Assembly: GCF_020882245.1 (NCBI RefSeq) | Contig: NC_083600.1 | Location: 28,334,001-28,398,000, forward strand | From: Rhopalosiphum padi | Lineage: Eukaryota; Arthropoda; Insecta; Hemiptera; Aphididae | DNA: 64,000 nucleotides | Reading direction: 5' to 3' | Program-made: the position numbers and the translations under genes | Part shown: one piece after another, positions 15,201-28,577 of the stretch | How the letters are laid out: each line of letters opens with the position of its first letter | How positions within the stretch are numbered: position 1 is the stretch's first letter | Notes under the pieces: generated by a model | The model's input: the letters and a program-made list of their open reading frames with translations, nothing else | What the model was told of the DNA's origin: nothing | Database searches by the model: none

Positions 15201-18200
15201 TACATATAAAATGATCAAAATAAAGGCTAAAATAATTATATTACCATAATACTCAGATGAGATTTTTGTTCGTTATGATTATTTTATACAAACTTCAGAA
15301 GTAGCTAAAAATTTTAAATTGAAAATATTATTATTGTATATATATGTATATAATATAAGCTTTCATAAAATAATTCAATGAATTAGAAAACAAAATTAAA
15401 AATTTGGAAAATCTCAATAATTAAAATTGTACTTGATAAAATTATTATGCAATTAAGTTATATATTTTTTTTTAAATTAAAGTGCTATAAGCTAGAAATT
15501 ATTTATAATTTTTTTTTTCAAAAGTACATTTATTGACTGTGATAATAAGCGTTTTAAGTTAAAAATAAATATATATAACCATCTACAAAGTTCATCAGAT
15601 TGTACAACATTCAAGTATAGTAATCCAAACTAAGAGAATCGTTATTTCTGTAATAAAAATATAAAGTTTAAACTTTGAAGTTAAATAAGTTGTTAGAAAA
15701 GTTTAGTTGCTGATAATTTAAAATTTTAACGAGAAAAAATAAGAAAGATCTTACACAAACGTTAACATACATGAAATATAATCTTAAATTTTTTTTTACA
15801 AAATAAAATGCCATATTACATTACGCGTGGTTTGAACGATTTGTTTATGGGTTGTTTTATTTAAATTTGGTTAAGTACAACTATAACGACTAGTATATAT
15901 AAATATTTAATTATGCACTATTAAATATAAAAAATCAGTTTATTAAAGGACTTTCAGCACAGATTACAATAAATCAAGACCTTTATAACATTTAACATGA
16001 TGACTTAGCTACAAAAATATATTCATAATTATAAATATTAGTTAATTTTATGAAATACAAAACACACAAAATATTTGAAACTCTTTAACGTTTTTACCAA
16101 TCCTATTAAATATAAATAGTGAAAAATGGAAATTTTAGTTTACTTAATAAATACTATGTTTCTATAATTTATAGTTAGTATACCTTGCATTGAAATTAAA
16201 AATTAATTGATAAAAAAATAAATATAATTTGACATTAGTTATTTTTTACATCATACTAAATAACTCTATAGAACATTGTTGTTGAACTGCTAATTTTTTT
16301 AAATACTAAAGTTTAGCTATATGTTGGTATAGATTGTAAATTAAGCTTTTCAATAATAATAAAAAATAATGATAATAATAATAAAATATATATTAAAGTT
16401 GTCATAAACTCATAAAAGATAGAACTCGTTTTAATATTATATGTGCATTGTGCATACTGCATTTAATAGTATAATGTTATTGGAAATAATATACTAATAC
16501 TAATAAAATGACAATTGTTCCTTATTACTAATATTAATAAAAAATTTTTTATTTCGTAAATCCATTTTTAATAATGATATGAATCTATTTTGATTTCTGA
16601 GTAAATATTTCGTTCAGATGATCTCTAAATAAAAGGTTATAGCATAGTAGTATAGTTACGTATATATTATTACAGAAAGTCTTACTTTATAAATGCATTA
16701 AATGTGCATTGAGCGTGAAGAGTATAATTATTTTAATTACATTTTAGGCGTAGACAAGAAAACCTTAAATTTTACGCCACGAAGACACTATAAAATGTTA
16801 TGTAATAGTTATGTGAAATTTAAATTATTTAAAACTTAATTTAGGCAACTTGTTTTAATTGTTGTTCTTAAAAAAATAAATAAATCAATAATTTTGGTTA
16901 TACAAATAATATTTGACTTAAATTAACATATTTTTTGAAGAATACTCTTCAATCATATATGAATTTTCTATTAACGTTTTTTTTTAAATTTTGTTATGCC
17001 AACGAAAAAATAATTTCATTTTATTTAAATGAATATTTTTAATTAATAAATATATTGACAACTAATGTCAAAACAATAACATAGAAACCATTAAAAAAGT
17101 TATGTCAGCAATTAGTATTATATTCATATTGAAAATAACTATTGTTATCGCATTTTTTAAAATTTTCTTAGAATATTGATATTTGACCATTTCCCGAGTT
17201 AAAATCCTTTTCATTATGAATTTGCGAGTAACAATTTGAACTTTTTGCTATTGTTTAATTATGTATTTATTAAAAAGCAGCTTAAATAATTTGAAAAAAT
17301 CAAAAAGTACTATACAGTAATTTTATAAATTTAAATTTAACATTGATTGTGGTTTACTAGTATTATACAGGCTATTTTCCAAATGTTCCACGTCCCAGTT
17401 AATATTGTAAAATTTGTGAAAATCAGCTAAAAAGTTTGTTTATTAATTTAAGTTAACATATATGTTGTTTATGGATCATGATGCATGAACAATGCATGAC
17501 AAATGTATGATGTATTGTTAATATTGGATAATTATTTAGTTGTATAGTTGTAATTTTGTAATAGGTACTCCTTCAATGATATCCGTCAACGGAAAATTGT
17601 TAAATAACTAACAAAAATACCATTCGTTATTAATTGTTGCATATTGAACAGGAATATATTATGATTTTCGTATAATAGGCAGGTTTGTATACAAAAGTAT
17701 TATCAGAATTAAATCATTATTGAAATACATAAAAAATACAAGTTATAAGATTCTATAGATAAATGGGCACACAATAGTGAAGTGATGTACCTAAATAGCC
17801 TATCTAATACGCCGTGTGAACATAATTTTTATTGTCGTATTTAAATATTTTTTAAATTTAATATTTTGCTAGCTAAATAATATATCTATTATTAATTTTC
17901 TTCCGATTAAAACTAACCATATTATATTATATTAAAAAAAAATAAAATTACAGTTGTTTGTTTCTTGTAAATATTTGTCATTATTTTAATTTTGTTCAAA
18001 CAATATTTAAATAATATAGGTGCATTAGGGTGTCTACTTTTATGAATATTATTTCTATTTTCCCGATTACTATAATTCTAATTAGTATTTTTTTTTAAAT
18101 TTACCAAAATGTATTTATTAAACCCTTGGATTAAATTTGTTCTTTTTTTCAGTACAAAACCATTATACGTTTATAACGTCTTAGCTTCATAGATATATTC

Positions 18201-19622
18201 ACATCAAACCATTGCTTTTTGACATTTATACATTAATTAGAGTATAAATTATGTATATTAAGTTAAAATACGCGTAAGTGAAGTGCAATGGAGAGATATA
18301 ATTAGTAGTTTGTTAAAGAGGCCATTTGTTAATGAAACTTTAGGCAGTGTACAGCAAGATGTTTTATTTTTATTCAACTAATATTTCGTGGCATCAATTA
18401 TGTTTTAGATGCCTTGAAGTGCAATAGTGTTAATCTGTTAATTTTTAAGTTGAAACAATATATATATATATAAAATGTAATTATTTCTAACAAATTCGAG
18501 TTCCATTATTTTTATCTTTTATTTATGTTTTTAGTAGCCAGCATAAATATGATTGTGGCCCGCCGTAAAAAAAATAATTAGGCTAGGCATTATTGCAGCC
18601 TTAGGCTTAGAGGGTTATCTGTGATAGTGACGGATGATAAATCGGTGAATAGAGGATTTCGGTGATTTAGTAAACGGAGAAACGATATGAACCAATTTTG
18701 TAATATATTGGACAGGTTGACTAGAGATGCCTTGCTGGTTAGAGACATTTTGACTGTATATACGTTGAATATTTGACTCATGAAGAACAATAATAAATAT
18801 TATAATAATATAGTTATATAACTGTTATATTCATAGCATTAATTTAAATATGTATAAATTGTACATTTACAATTTTTTTTAGTAATTTTTGTAATTTTTA
18901 AATTATGTTTAGATTTTTTTATTTAAAATATGTTACATGAACACAAAAACTTTATTCTATCGTAGATGTTCAAGTATTGATTATTTTTCTTTGGTTGCGC
19001 AACAACGATTTTTTTGTTGGGAGAGATTTTAGTCCCTCGTTGAAATCTTTATTAGGAGGAAAATATATTGAAGACCAAGGATTCGCGCATACCCGTTGAC
19101 ATTGGCATGGACCCTTGAAATCCATTATAATCACTACTTAAGACGGCTATCAACTACCTATGAAGAATTATATCCCCCGTCCCCAGGCTTGCGATATCCA
19201 AAACCTCCAACAATTTATTGTTTCTTTTTGTATTCGAAACTCATAAATTGCAATTAATTTTATCCGGTTTTTAACTCAAAATCTGTAACCCACAAAAAAA
19301 TGTTATATGGTATTCTACATAAGACTCATAACCTGAAAAAAATATTAGCTGGCTTCGAATACAAACCTGATACCTAATATATTTTAATTCATTTTGAATA
19401 ACTTAGATAGTTAGGCACGAAAAATATAAAGTCCTCAACATTTTGCCTAGCTAGTTTTTCCAAATGATAAAACACTTAAATTCAATATAAGTAAGCTAGA
19501 AATAAGTGAATACCACACTGCAATAAAACAAAAAGTTATAAATTAAAATTAAAACGTTATCGTATTATGAAACATTGATGTAATTAATGAATAGTTTGAT
19601 ATTTACTTAATTATATTATACA
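9219..19622. other. AT-rich intergenic DNA, no gene recognised
   Basis: About 10 kb of AT-rich DNA with no convincing coding region; every ORF is short and biased to Ile, Asn, Phe, Tyr and Lys. One notable motif is a pyrimidine-rich acceptor fused directly to a donor at 12475/12476. The patch at 18580-19200 is less AT-rich and may be a decayed transposon, but its 66-codon reverse ORF (18590-18790) matches nothing I know. Confidence 0.5.
12445..12482 (+). other. Recursive-splice (ratchet) site candidate
   Basis: A long T-rich tract ends in TTTCAG and is followed at once by GTAAAT, so acceptor and donor abut at 12475/12476. That is the layout of zero-length exons used for recursive splicing of long insect introns. 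It would require a plus-strand transcript spanning this point, and none is demonstrated here. Confidence 0.25.
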
Positions 19623-20224
19623 GGGTGGTTATTTTATCATTAAACACTCATTATTTCAGTGTTGGCTATTTTAAAATTTTTTTTTTCAAAACTATTAGTT
19701 TCATGCTTTTCTAAAACTATATAACATTTATTTTTATTCTGTTCAATATTTAATAGTGAAATAGCTGCTCAAAGTCAAGTGGTTTAAGGTTTTTAGGTTT
19801 TCGTCCTATATAGGTTATTACGGCTGTGAAGCGTTGGTAACTACAGATATAAAGTGTATCACTGCGTTGATAGTCGATAACGCGTTTATTACATAATATG
19901 AGTATATTATTAAACAAGAAGTATTTTAAAATTGAAAACTACACAACTTTGAAAAGCTATATCTTGCTAGAAATTTAACGAAAAATAATAATTTGAACGT
20001 TAAAATTCATAAAAAATAGCCCTATTCATTTAGTACATTTTAAATATAGATTATCATTTGAAAATCAAAAGTTGATAATGGTTTTACTATTAAATAAAAG
20101 GGTTTTAAAATAAAAATTTCATACGGCTTAAGAAAAACGTGAAACAAAATATTTTGAAAAAAAAAAATGAAAATAAGTCAATACTTGACGAAATAATGAG
20201 TGTTTAATGATAAAATAATCACCC
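19623..20224. mobile_element. TIR MITE, ~602 bp
   Basis: The 35-bp terminal inverted repeats at 19623-19657 and 20190-20224 differ at one position. They begin GGGTG(G/A)TTATTTTATC and include TTAAACACTCATTATTTC. The left end sits in a TATACAGGGTGG context. The interior is AT-rich with no transposase ORF, so the element is non-autonomous. No clear target-site duplication remains, and the right flank looks diverged. I cannot assign the superfamily. Confidence 0.8.
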
Positions 20225-20349
20225 AAAAGGATGATAAAAGAGAAGAAGTGCTTTAATGATAATATAAATAGGTAATCTATATAAATTATAATTTTAGTCG
20301 ATCGGCCGTTCGCACGTACTTACTTACAACGTCGATTAAGTCTACTGGG

Positions 20350-20750
20350 GATAGTGCCGAACTAAAGAGTCTTAGGGCCCCAAGGCAGCTTATAAAGAAG
20401 CGGCCTTTTAAAAATATATTAATCAAAACTGATATTATTTTGCTTTTAAAAATGTATAAATTATGGTACAGATACACCTCACTTTATACATCCATAACAA
20501 TATAGTGTAACATACTAACATAATATGAATTTCCAAGTTACTATCTACCTCATAATAGTATTCTTATGAACCTATTACTAGCTAAGCCTCAAAATAAATA
20601 AATAATATTTTATACACAAAATATTTCTCAACGTCAATTCATTTTGTATGACATTTTTTTTCTTTGCTAGGGCCTAGGGGCTTGGGCCCCGGGTAGGTAA
20701 GGGCCCCTAGGCAGCTGGCTAGTTTTCTTATAAGAGAGTTCGGTACTAAT
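20350..20750. repeat. Possible decayed inverted-repeat element
   Basis: AGTGCCGAACT near 20352 recurs inverted near 20740 as AGTTCGGTACT, and both lie next to GC-rich GGGCCCC/GGCAGCT-type tracts that are unusual in this AT-rich DNA. This suggests a degraded DNA transposon or MITE of about 400 bp. The arms are short and imperfect. Confidence 0.35.
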
Positions 20751-21189
20751 TAGGGACACAAACTACAATAAAAATGTATCACGTATGATACCTCATGAAC
20801 AATGTAATATAATGTAATTTAACAAGGAAAAGTAGTAAAGAAACTTTGTTTCGACAACATTGTTATCCTATATCGCATACTTACTTAAAATATTATATAC
20901 TATAAAGAATGATTATTTTAATACTAAACATCAATCATAAATAATATAATAATTTATATTTATTTATTATTTATTACCTATTAAATACCAATAAATAATT
21001 ATTTATAACGAGTATAGAATTGACGTTTTTTAAGGAATTTACTTTTTTGACATATTAAATTCATTTTGCTTTTTTATGCATTAAAAAATGATCACCAAAT
21101 ATAAATATTTATTAGTCTTGATTTAAATTTAAAATTATTCCATCACTATTTTGTAATATATATAAATATTTGAAAAAATACATTTTTAA

Positions 21190-21650
21190 GAAAAAAACTT
21201 GAAAACTTAATACAAGGTTCCTCGTAAGTTCTTTTTACCTTACATTTTAAAAATTATAAAAATACATAGTCACATTTTTTCTTATACGTGTAGAAAATTC
21301 AAATTTTTACAAAATTCGTCAAAACCACAAACATTTTAATATTATTTTGTAAATTTGAATTATTTTAAACTTGTACATCAAAGCCTTGAAAATTTAATGC
21401 AGGATTTCTCATCAATTTATAAAAAGTTTAATATATGGTCGGAAAATTTTCTTGGGGGCGATTGAAGTTTAAATTTGACAACATTGGATATTCAAATATA
21501 CCTATAATAATGAATTTAAGATTTTAAAAAAGTTTTCCTCATTTAAATTTAAAAAAAAAACATATAGGCGTGAATTTTATTTATAAGCGTTTGAAGTTCA
21601 AATGTTGACAAAATTCGTCAAAATCACTAATATTATTTCGTACCGTCAAA
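21190..21650. repeat. Tandem/dispersed repeat, ~300-bp period
   Basis: AAAATTCGTCAAAA occurs at 21311-21324 and 21610-21623, 299 bases apart, in similar contexts (preceded by TTCAAAT and followed by a CAC-rich stretch). A companion motif, AAAACTTAATACAAGG/AAAATTTAATGCAGG, appears near 21192 and 21390. A third copy of the core is at 62793-62806. There is no coding content. Confidence 0.55.
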
Positions 21651-22393
21651 CGAAACAACTTGGGGTAGTTTTCAACTTTAAACGTTAATAACTTTTCAAT
21701 TTTTATAATTACTAAGCTAATTTTAGTGTCAAAAGTTTACTCATCGTAAATAAATTATGTATTTCATGTTTTTAGTTTTTAAGTTTAATTCTGAAGTTAT
21801 TTTATTTTATTTTTTATTATTTATTCAAATTTATATTTATCACTATATACTATTATAGTTATTTAGTTTCCAACATGTTTTTAAGCATATACTCGATTCA
21901 TAATTATATGTCCTAAGGGGATATTAAAAATATAGTTATTAATATTATTAAAATAAAATAAAAAATGAAAAATATGTAACCATTATAACAAGTCTATTAT
22001 TTTTTTTTAATATTTTGACACAAAATCAGTATTGATGAAAAAATGTAAGAGCAAACACTCAATAATTCAATATTCTAAAATTTGTAATGTCTATCACTGA
22101 GTAATATTAATATATATAAAAGATAACTGAAAATAATCGTCATTTATAATACAAATTAATCAATTATATACTAAAACAACTAGTAATGTAATACAAATTA
22201 TTATTAATAAAACAGAAAGTAGTATTTTAATGACAAAACGAACTTCAACTAAGTACATCAGAAAATGTAGGCGTAGCGGGTCGATTGTAATCGTTATAAT
22301 AAACCATAAATGTAAACTTTAAGTAAACTAAAATATTTATTAATTTTATCCAAGACTGCGTTGTAGTTATATAGATTATTTGGACTGTAATTA

Positions 22394-22417
22394 TAATTAA
22401 TGGTATACCATTAATTA
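22394..22417. repeat. 24-bp perfect palindrome with TAATTA ends
   Basis: A perfect dyad centred between 22405 and 22406, with half-site TAATTAATGGTA. Each arm carries a TAATTA core like those bound by homeodomain proteins. It could equally be a chance AT-rich palindrome. Confidence 0.6.
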
Positions 22418-25400
22418 AAGCAAATCAGTGAAATATATGGATAATATTCAGTACTCTTATATACAATATTATACTTAGGTCTCCTAAAATCCATCGGAAA
22501 AAGAATGTGCTTTTTATAAAACACATCGTTACTTGAAATACAATTATGATATTACACTAACCTAACCATATATTTTAGTAAATAAGTTTTCTGTTACCAA
22601 CTATGTATCAATGCATTATTACAATTACATACTCCCATCATGAAGATAATAATTTTAAATATGTTGATCATCCAATTTAGGTTATAGTAAGTACATTCTA
22701 AATATAGTAACAAATAATTTTCAATCACGTGAAAATGTATGGTTGAAATTCAATATTTTATTTATTTACTAATTGAAAACCTGTAAGATATATATTTAGT
22801 ATGTGACTATTAAATTGTAATTAGTTAGTAGATAAACTTTATTTGTAACATGTTATTTGAAAAAAAAAATCTCGTATTGATATTCTATTATTTTTATTTC
22901 AAAATATAATATACATATAAATAAATGATATATATTTAAAAAAAAAATAGATTATGTAACTACACATTTTGTTTTGGTAGTGGGTACATCATTCGTAGTA
23001 TGACATACTTATCTATGACTTAATTGTTAATATTGTTCATAAATCTATAATTATATTAATAATATTATGTTTTTTTTTGTTACTACGACAGGGTTATATT
23101 TATTGAATTGTTTTTAAATTTTAGGTTTATGATGTTAGTCAATCATTCTTGTACCTAATATGGAATATAAACTACATGTATTATCAGTTGGTTTATAATC
23201 AGCATATTTGTTTCTACAAATATTATTAATCTATATTAAAATATATTGTATACCAGTACCAATACATTTTTTCAATTTTGCTGAACGCTGGCAGTTAAAT
23301 CAAGTAATTATTGAGATTGTGTGCAAAGAATATTTTAAAAGGATAAGATTTTTGCAAAACAAATTGTTATGTTAAGTATAAAATGTAGATATGAATTAAA
23401 TGTTTTACATTTTGATTAAAATCTACAGTTTGTATCATAAAAGTTGACAAATTATACATTAACTAAATTATATATATATTGAAAGGAATGAAAGTAAACT
23501 GATAGAAATTAATTAATTAACGATGGACATTAATGTAGTTTTATGATAAGTGGAGTATAATATTGATCAAGATAATTATATGTTAACGCCATTTGAAATA
23601 AACATTTAATAAACTAAACAAACTGAAATTCTACATAATAGATGGAGAGCAGAATTCCAAATAAATATAAATAATTCATCAAACTGCATTGTATACATTA
23701 AATAATAAAATTAATTTGGCGTTGTTGAAAGTTTGTGATGCATAAATTAATTAAAATAAATAAATAATTAAAGTCGATAAAAATAAAATATGTTAGAAGG
23801 GTTGCAACTAATATAAGATAAATTGGTTTTAAAAATATTCTCAATTGAGATACATTTAATTTTTAAATATCGATTTATATAGTTACATCTCTATATTAAA
23901 TAATGTATTAAAGACTAATCAACAATAATATGTACCTATTGCATTTCCAAATTATATACCTGAAGTAACAAAGCGTTGTTATTTGTTATGCTTAGTGGTT
24001 CGAATGTATTTCTTGTATCCATTTTCTCGCCTCTAGTTAATAAATTTAAAATTTATACATCAAATTTAACACTTTCCGTTTAAATAATATAAAAGTGTTA
24101 ATATAAATTATTAATCACTTATATGCTGAAAGATTTTGATTTTTACAGAGTGGTTACCAATTTATTTCTGTAATAATATAAATAATACAGACGTTTGATT
24201 AAACCAATTTAATACGATTTATGTTACGAATATCAAAATTTCCGGTATATGTAATACATAGTAAGGATATATTGATGATTAAAAATTAAAAATTATCTAA
24301 TTATCCATGTTTTTATTAATACAAGTTTTATTATACATTTATACAAAGTTTATAAAATTTATTTTAAATATTAGGTCTGTTGAAATTATGAAAATTGTAA
24401 ATGTGTTGTTATTTTTAAAAACGATTGGTTTTTAATAACTAGAGAGAAGATTATGTTGATTTATGTTAATATATAATACATTTGAACTTTATCTAATTCT
24501 ATAAATATTAATATGACTATATTACGAATACTAGAGTACATGAAGTGCTCTACGTCTCTGCCAAAAGTTTCAAGCACTTAACATTATTTACCTACATAAG
24601 AGGTTGATTGAAAACTTATAGGACCTACTACAGGCTACATGCATATATTATGTTCGCAAATAGTTAAAACCAAAACTACTTTATAGACAATTAAAGTGGC
24701 GGCCAACTTCAAGAATATTATTAGTGGAACCAACAAATTCCGTTAAAAACAATTTTAATTTAATATTTTTGTACTTATTGAATTAATTTTTTTATACTAA
24801 TAATTTTTTTTTATATAATTATAAATAATTTAATACTTTGACTTTATTTTATTTTTTTAAAGACTGAAGGTAATTTTTTCAAATATCTTATCATGATTTT
24901 TATTTATGTACAGTGTATACTGTATATTATACACTATAAACATAAATTCAATAATACTAAAAAAAAAAATTATTAATAAAAATGTCAACACACATACACA
25001 ATACAATAAATTACGTATTGATTGTATCTGCATAGTAAACAAAATATAGCTTTATCAATCCAGTGGTATTGAATATAATATTTGGGTTTTAAAAATAACA
25101 AGGTCAGTGATTAAGTTTGCACTGTGTAATTAGATAGGAAATCGTGTAACACTTTGTTCTACATTAACTGTTGCTTTTTGACTATTTAGTGTACACAATA
25201 AAATACTTAAATGTATTCCATAATATAATATGGCTTTTATTTTTTTACTAGTTATTATATGATCAATTGATTTAAATAGGTAAAGAAAAAAATTGTTAAA
25301 ATGTAAATTACATGAGGTAAATTATTTAATCTCATATTTATTAATATTGTTGTTATTATTTTCTATTAAGATATTAGCCTGTCATAGAAGTACCTACATA

Positions 25401-28400
25401 ATATAATTTACATTATTTACATTAATATATTAGGTATTAAATATCATTACTGTATTTTGTTTGACTCCATTTTACAACTACAAAATTATAATGGTTGCAG
25501 TTTGTAATTTGTTTGATTAAAAGTGGATAACTTGCACACTATTTTTTTCAACATATTATAAACTAATTTAATTTTACTATTTTAAAATTTAATTAGGTAA
25601 TCTTTACAATTGAATAAAGATTCTGAGCTAAGCAGTAAGCTTGTATTTTAAAAATAAAAATAAACATTTGTATATGTATTCTTTGTAAATTATTTAAGTG
25701 TTTTTCATAGTTTTTGTGAAAACCGATGATTAATATTAGAAAAATAATAAATTAAAAATATATATGTACAGTCATTAAATTATCTATACATGAACAATAA
25801 TTTTAATGGCTCATAGAGTATTATAAACTTTTTCCACAAGATATTTAAAAATTCAATGTTTTCTTATTAACTTTGTTTAAATAAAATATTTAAAATAATT
25901 GCGAATTATAATTTGGAGTAATACTGATGGTGGTATAGAGCTTGCCATATTTTTTTTGTTTAGCTTTTTGCAATACTTTCATAATACTTTGAAAAATTAG
26001 GAAACCTTATACATATTAAAACATGAAATTCTAAATTTACATTGAGTTCCTAATGACTTTACTAATTTAAAGTGAAAGAATAATGATGTTTTTCCATAGT
26101 TCTCAAAACATTAAATTGGATAAAAATATCTGAGTAGATTTCGATTAAATCTACACTAGCACTCTAGTAGTCATTATTTTAAAAAATATACTAAAAGTTT
26201 TTAATAGTATTTTCTTGCGCTCGATGCTTTTAACAAACCTTCAAGGAAATCATCAAAAACATTTCTCCTATTCAAAAAATAACTAAAAAGAAAACTAATA
26301 ATAATAATAATAAATAATAATATAAAAGTAAAAATAATCAAAAAATTTTTAAAACTTTACTGACAAGACGTTTATTTAATATTCAACAAATACGTGATAA
26401 TGGAAAATATGTCAAAAACATTTTAACCTTCTGTTTTATTTAAACTGTCATGAATGTCTATTTGTCAAACGTATATTCCACTTTAAACATTTAGAGCCAT
26501 CTTTTATCACATTCAATCTGAAAACAATAAATAAATAAATATAACCATTTGTGATTTTTTTCGATTGCTGTTAAATGTATATAATATATAATATTTATTC
26601 AAATACATAATACATAATACATATATTATCTTTTAAAAAAAATTGTTTTTATAACAATATCTAGAATATAATAGTTCAATCAACTAATTATTGATATTTG
26701 TATAGAATTCTGTAGGATACAATCATTTTTATAGCATTTACTTGTAAATTTTAATTTCATAATACTTGTATATGAAACGCATTAATTTAAATTTTTTCAA
26801 ACCAAAAAAATGTAGATCATTATTTCAAAGTAAAAAATTAACTAAAGGTTTGCATAATAATAATTTAATAGATACTTAAAATATAGTTTTCAAATGTATT
26901 ATGTTATTATTTATTCACTCGGGATGTAGAATGTAGATACCTACACATAAATATACATAAATAATTAATTTAAAATACTGCAATTTCATTTGAACATATA
27001 CATATTATATGAAGTCTCTATAGTATAAATAATATTTCAGTGATATATTTTTTTCTTAAAGTGAAAAAACAAATAAAGAAAATCCACACAAAATATTATA
27101 ATTTGATTTGATAATTATTTAATATGCATACACGATACACAGGACTTAATATGATGTTTGTGGCTTATGATTATTACCTATATTTGAACGACTATAAAAA
27201 TAAAAATACGAGTTTTAAATTGTAGTATATTAAATATTAACATAGGGTAGTTATATTAATAGTTTGTATTTTATAAGTTCATTGATTACGTATACATTTT
27301 AGATATATATATAGCATATTATACAGTAGAAAAAAAGAAAAGAATAAAAAACAATTTAAAAATACATATTTCAAAAACAATTCTACATAAACTATATCTT
27401 TCTTGGAATATAATAATATACATTTTATATTGCAATACAAAACTTCAACTCAGCTGAGATCCTTTCACGAGTTAAATAAATTTTCATGTCATGTACTCGT
27501 GAAATATTGAGTATTTTTAGTTAAAGAAAAAAAGAATTTTTTAAATTAAATAAACGTTGCAAATTCCCTATAAAATAACACACAAAAATCAGTAACTCTT
27601 ATATTTCTCATAACCTTTTTATGAGTATGAACGTGACCATAATTGAACAATTTTCTTGTACCGTTTTTGTTTAAATTTTATTTATTTTGGATGTATTGTT
27701 CTTTTAAATGAGCATGACTGTATAGAATTGTGTCAATTAATATTATTGAAATTATTATTAGAAATATCACTTGAATATTTATTCTTTTTTATAGATAACA
27801 GGTATTTTTATTAATAATAAAATTCGTTCCTTTTTTAAACACATTGAATAATAAGATTTATTTTAATGTGAACTGCGAAATAAACTTAGCTACCATTTTA
27901 GGTAGTCATTTTTATTAAATAACATGATAATTATTTTTTTAGATTTAAAGTGGCACCATTGATTTTACAATACCGTATAAATGTATAATTAATTATGAAT
28001 ATATTGTGGCATCAGTCGAAAATCTCGACAAATTATGTACAACACACAAACCTTAAATAAATAATTTGGAAAATTATTTTATATCTCTAGGTACATTTGA
28101 GGAAGTCGCGAAAATATGTCAAAAACATTATACAGTTACATAAATTAAATGTATTTTTATAAAATTTTAATTACATGATAAAAATATTTGATTTGTTTTA
28201 GTTTTTATAAAACATCGATTTTTATACGTGAATTTATGAATTATAAGTATATAAATACATTAATAATATAGAATTATTCGAGATGAACCCACGACGAAGT
28301 CGTTTTTTGAACGTTCAATCTTAATTGTCTGAAATTCTACGTATCTAGGAAAATATAAAATTTATATAAAATAATCCTAAGACTAAACAATATTTATACA

Positions 28401-28537
28401 AAGTTTAAATAAGCTTACATCATAAATAGTAGTCCTTAGCTATAGTAAATAGGTCTAAATAAACAATTAAATATTTACTAGTGTGCTTGTTAAGACTTCA
28501 GAAGCTTAAGTTAACGTGTAAATATACTCTAATGTCT

Positions 28538-28538
28538 A

Positions 28539-28577
<39 letters not shown>
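28538..28577. repeat. Compound (AT)n(GT)n microsatellite
   Basis: About eleven AT units pass directly into eight GT units. Confidence 0.9.
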
